17,685 nucleotides of DNA from Zygnema cylindricum (taxonomy: Eukaryota; Streptophyta; Zygnematophyceae; Zygnematales; Zygnemataceae): contig JBBHKE010003423.1 in NCBI GenBank assembly GCA_037447655.1, positions 1-17,685 on the forward strand, read 5' to 3'. The notes under the pieces are model-generated. The model had not been told where the DNA came from and did no database searches. It saw nothing but the letters and a program-made list of their open reading frames with translations. A program made the translations under genes and the position numbers. Positions 14,708-17,685 of the stretch are shown in pieces (within the stretch, counting starts at the first letter, position 1; each line of letters begins with the position of its first letter).

Positions 14708-16660
14708 CCATACTAAACCTTGCGTTTTTCGCGCTACGGACAAAGTGTGAGACTTTTACTCTCGACGTCCACACTCGTTTCGTTTTACGACGCGCCGCGC
14801 CGCGCGGAAGTCCTACGTATAAATATGTTTAGGGTTCTTTTCTCATTCGTGTTTTTTTTTATTAAAAAAAAAACACAACCAATAACCGTATGACCCTAAA
14901 ATCGCAAGGTACCCGGTCAGTACTTTGCGAAGTGTGGGACTAACTCGTTTTTTTAACTTGTGTCACTATGTCCACACGAACCACGCCGCGGGCCAAAATT
15001 TAAGAAACATAGTCTGTACTGCTACAACATTCACATAATAATATTGCATATAGGACCGAACGATTTATAGTGTTGTTTGAAACATATTTTCATGAACTTC
15101 GTTGCAAAACCTAAGGGTACGTCCCCATGTAATCGGTAATTTGATAAAGTATTTTGGAATGTATTAAAGATTGTCCGTACTACTTTGAAAAGCGTCCCTA
15201 TGTGCAAAAATGAAATCGAAACTTTGAAATGTGACGGTTCTAGACGCCAGTATAACCTGTGACGATTGAAGCCGACTACGAAACGCAAAATTTTGCAAAG
15301 GACCCCATGAATGAAAGTGGAGGTCCGAGACCCCTACAAAATTTTTCACGCACATCCACGTGACGGGCACGGAGAAAAATAGCGAGGACTCTCCCTCGTC
15401 GTAAAATTTTCCCACGCTTGTGGCGTGCGTGGTTCGTTTTTCATTCTTTGTTTGGGCGGTACTTTAACTAAAATCACCCCCTCGAGATGATTTTGGATTA
15501 AGTTTTTTTTTGGGCTGAATTCTCTTGCCCGAGGGTTGAAAAGGGGAAAACGCCAAAATATTTTCACATGACGACAAACACGCCGTACATCCAAAGTATG
15601 CATTTACGTTCACTCTACTTTGGTAAAAATGATTTTCTCGTACGGCTAAAGTTTTTGTCAAAATTCCCTAAATTTTAGGGCAAAAAGACAGAGAAAAGTA
15701 GACACTTTAATTCATGGGGACGTACCCTAATTGTAACGGATGACAAAAAAATGAATGTAGAGTTGTAGACCTTCTTTGATGTCGCTATCTTATGTACGGC
15801 GAAAGTCCACAACAAATACACGGCTAGCAAAAGCCTAAATTAAAATTCTTATTTCCCGTCTCCCTGTTGTACCTCGTTCTCATCTAAAACTAAGGAGACA
15901 TTTCGGATATACATTTTTTTTTTTTTAAATGGAACAAACTTGAACAACTAAAAAAAATGTGACACGAACCAGAAAGCGTCGCAAACAACAGTCCCATACA
16001 AAAAATATGACATGTCGTGTCGAAAAACAAAGAAAATTGTCATGCCGCATCGGTCGCCGCATTTTAATTATATTTAATCACATTCTAACGGCATTTTTTA
16101 TATATTTGATCCTCATGTAAACGGTTCATATAAACTAACGCCACACTAATTTGTATTCTGGTATGTTTCGGTGGCGACAGAACCGTACATATTTTTGTTG
16201 ACGCCGTGAAACCCGCGGACAGATTGGATTCCGTACGCGAAGTCGTCAAGCGACGTGAAACCCGCAAACATTTTGAAGTCGGTAAGTCTATTCGTTAGGC
16301 GCCGAAATTAACGCAAACAAGTCTAAATTTTGTATGTACGATTGGCGAACTGAAGCGCTAACCTGGAAATATGTCACGACCAACGCGAATTCAAACGCGC
16401 ATCTACGACCGTAGATGATGCAGACGAACGGACGATTGCGATTCGAACTGCGTACGGCGACGCGATTGGTCCATTTTAAGTCGTGGACCCTTGGAGGTCT
16501 CACGCCTTTACATGTAGCATAGGAAGGGTTTTTATTCGTAGGCTGTATATTCTTTAACGTAAGGCAAACGATTCAGGTCGCCTATTGGCCAGAATCCAAA
16601 CTAGGCGCAGGTAACTACATAGAACGCATGTATTTGCAGTAGGTTAGGCGCTCAGCTGTA
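14708..16660. other. ~1.95-kb stretch with CpG excess and no recognised gene
   Basis: No open frame over about 85 codons and no domain. CG outnumbers GC, and GT+AC exceeds TG+CA, unlike the rest of the window. A GC-rich CGCGCCGCGCCGCGCGG-like run lies near 14790-14807. The last 300 bases are the most GC-rich. It could be a young, little-decayed insertion. Confidence 0.5.
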
Positions 16661-17211
16661 GACTTCATACTTAGCGAATTTTAGGAGAATTATGTGCTCA
16701 AAATTTTAAAAGCACAGGAATTCTCATTTGGGAAGATTTGACCTAAACTTTGAGGATTTTTCTTGTGAAATTGTCAGGATAGTTTTAGTGACTACTTTTT
16801 TGGTCATTAAGCGCTCTGCTTCTTAGCTCTTACTTTCTTTCTCTGTAAACTTGCCCTACAAATTAATCTACACGGCTCACGCCCAAGCCTAACCGGTTTC
16901 CCTTCACTTCTTCTCGCGTCCTATTAAGTGAATTGTTGCTCGGTCTTCTTTCTTAGGCTAGTGCTGAACCTTGGATTGTGATTAGACAGTTTTGGGTTTG
17001 CTTGTGTGGTTTACTGCGTGATAGTGGATTAGGGTTTGCTTTTCTCGTATGTTTCGTGTGTGACTAAATCTGGTTATCTCAGATTTGCTTGCAGTTTGCT
17101 ACAGTTTCAGTTTGTGTGTTGTGATATTGAGTTAAATCTTTATTTATTGAACTCATGTAAGGAATATAAACTGACCAAGGAGCCTAGTGGCTATCCGTTG
17201 GCTTAATATTC
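16661..17211. other. AT/T-rich flank without a recognised gene
   Basis: Normal plant intergenic composition returns here. The CT-rich stretch near 16820-16930 and T-rich sequence after it resemble a plus-strand leader and first intron of a gene lying to the right, but no exon can be shown. Confidence 0.3.
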
Positions 17212-17500
17212 CTGTGCTCTTGAAATTGTGTGTTTCGCTATTGTTCTACAATTTTGTAAGTTTTCCTATTGTTTTGCAATTTGAAATTGTCTGTTTTACT
17301 ATTGTTCTACAATTTGAAATTGTGCGCACTTTCTATTTCGTATAATTTGGCATTGTAAGTCTTGCTCTATTTTCTGCGATTTGACATTGTCAGTGTGATT
17401 TTTTTTTCTTCTGCAATTTTACATTGACAGTTTTCTTATATTCTATGCAATTTAAAATTGTCAGGTTTTCTCTATTTTCTTCAATTTAGATTTTACATTA
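17212..17500 (+). repeat. Diverged ~34-bp minisatellite with palindromic CAATTTGAAATTG core
   Basis: About eight units of 28-38 bp, each of the form (CAATT)TGAxATTGT-x-AG-TTTTCTATT-x-TCT, starting near 17219, 17255, 17281, 17315, 17347, 17381, 17419 and 17453. The core CAATTTGAAATTG is self-complementary and decays through CAATTTTACATTG and similar forms. Confidence 0.75.
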
Positions 17501-17685
17501 GTTTGTGTGATTTGATAATAGATCCTTGCATTTTGGAATATCCTTCTAAGTTGTACTTGGTTGCTTGAAAAAAAAAAAACTAAAGAAAAAAAAATCTATA
17601 ACTAGTTTTGCAATTTTAATTTTTGATTGTTTGTTAGTTGACATAATTTTCTCCTTGGCCAGTTTTCGTCCAAACATATACTACA

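Noticed and set aside
14398-14832. 144-codon plus-strand frame in the MITE cluster
   Set aside because: It starts in copy 2 of the CACCG element, runs past its end, and is disrupted in copy 1; no transposase motif.

Overview
The window is nuclear DNA of a land plant, probably a seed plant; the species cannot be named from sequence alone. It is AT-rich, has one intron-rich gene with plant-type GT-AG introns and short exons, and has much transposon-derived non-coding DNA. There is no operon-like packing, and no rRNA, tRNA or CRISPR array was seen.

One gene dominates. It lies on the minus strand and runs from about 11.7 kb down to base 200, then off the left edge. Fourteen exons were assembled by hand: 11697-11671 (tentative), 9606-7591, 7244-7189, 6942-6813, 6523-6389, 5657-5589, 5295-5227, 4540-4449, 2145-2062, 1741-1588, 1406-1298, 1084-985, 804-680 and 345-200. 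All splice phases agree, and the joined frame is 3312 nt, or 1104 codons, without a stop. The order is a long basic, low-complexity N-terminus with nuclear localisation signals, a PWWP domain, a Cys-pair segment, a first PHD finger, the conserved linker of the ATX3/4/5 group, a second PHD finger and the start of an extended PHD (ePHD). This is the layout of trithorax-type histone H3K4 methyltransferases. The rest of the ePHD and the expected SET domain would lie left of base 1.

The introns carry local tandem duplications. Two of them (7498-7646 and about 6600-6815) span a 5' splice site, so each of those exons is followed by spare copies of its own donor. The 2.3-kb intron 4448-2146 holds a weak copia-type primer-binding-site match and a 217-bp TA-flanked inverted-repeat MITE. 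Intron 1 holds a 177-bp tandem duplication and a small inverted-repeat element that ends beside the proposed first donor.

Upstream of the gene (11.7-17.7 kb) is a CT-rich leader and promoter candidate, then a transposon cluster. It contains a ~0.86-kb long inverted-repeat element (12658-13516) whose left arm was hit by a 145-bp TA-flanked MITE while the right arm keeps the empty site. Next come a hairpin-rich stretch (13560-13786) and two related ~0.45-kb elements in direct order (13785-14245 and 14253-14705). A ~1.95-kb stretch of odd dinucleotide composition (14708-16660) and an AT-rich ~34-bp minisatellite (17212-17500) follow. No convincing second protein gene was found. I see no wholly new system; the most unusual points are the duplicated donor sites, the divergent ATX-like protein, the nested MITE with preserved empty site, and the compositional anomaly.
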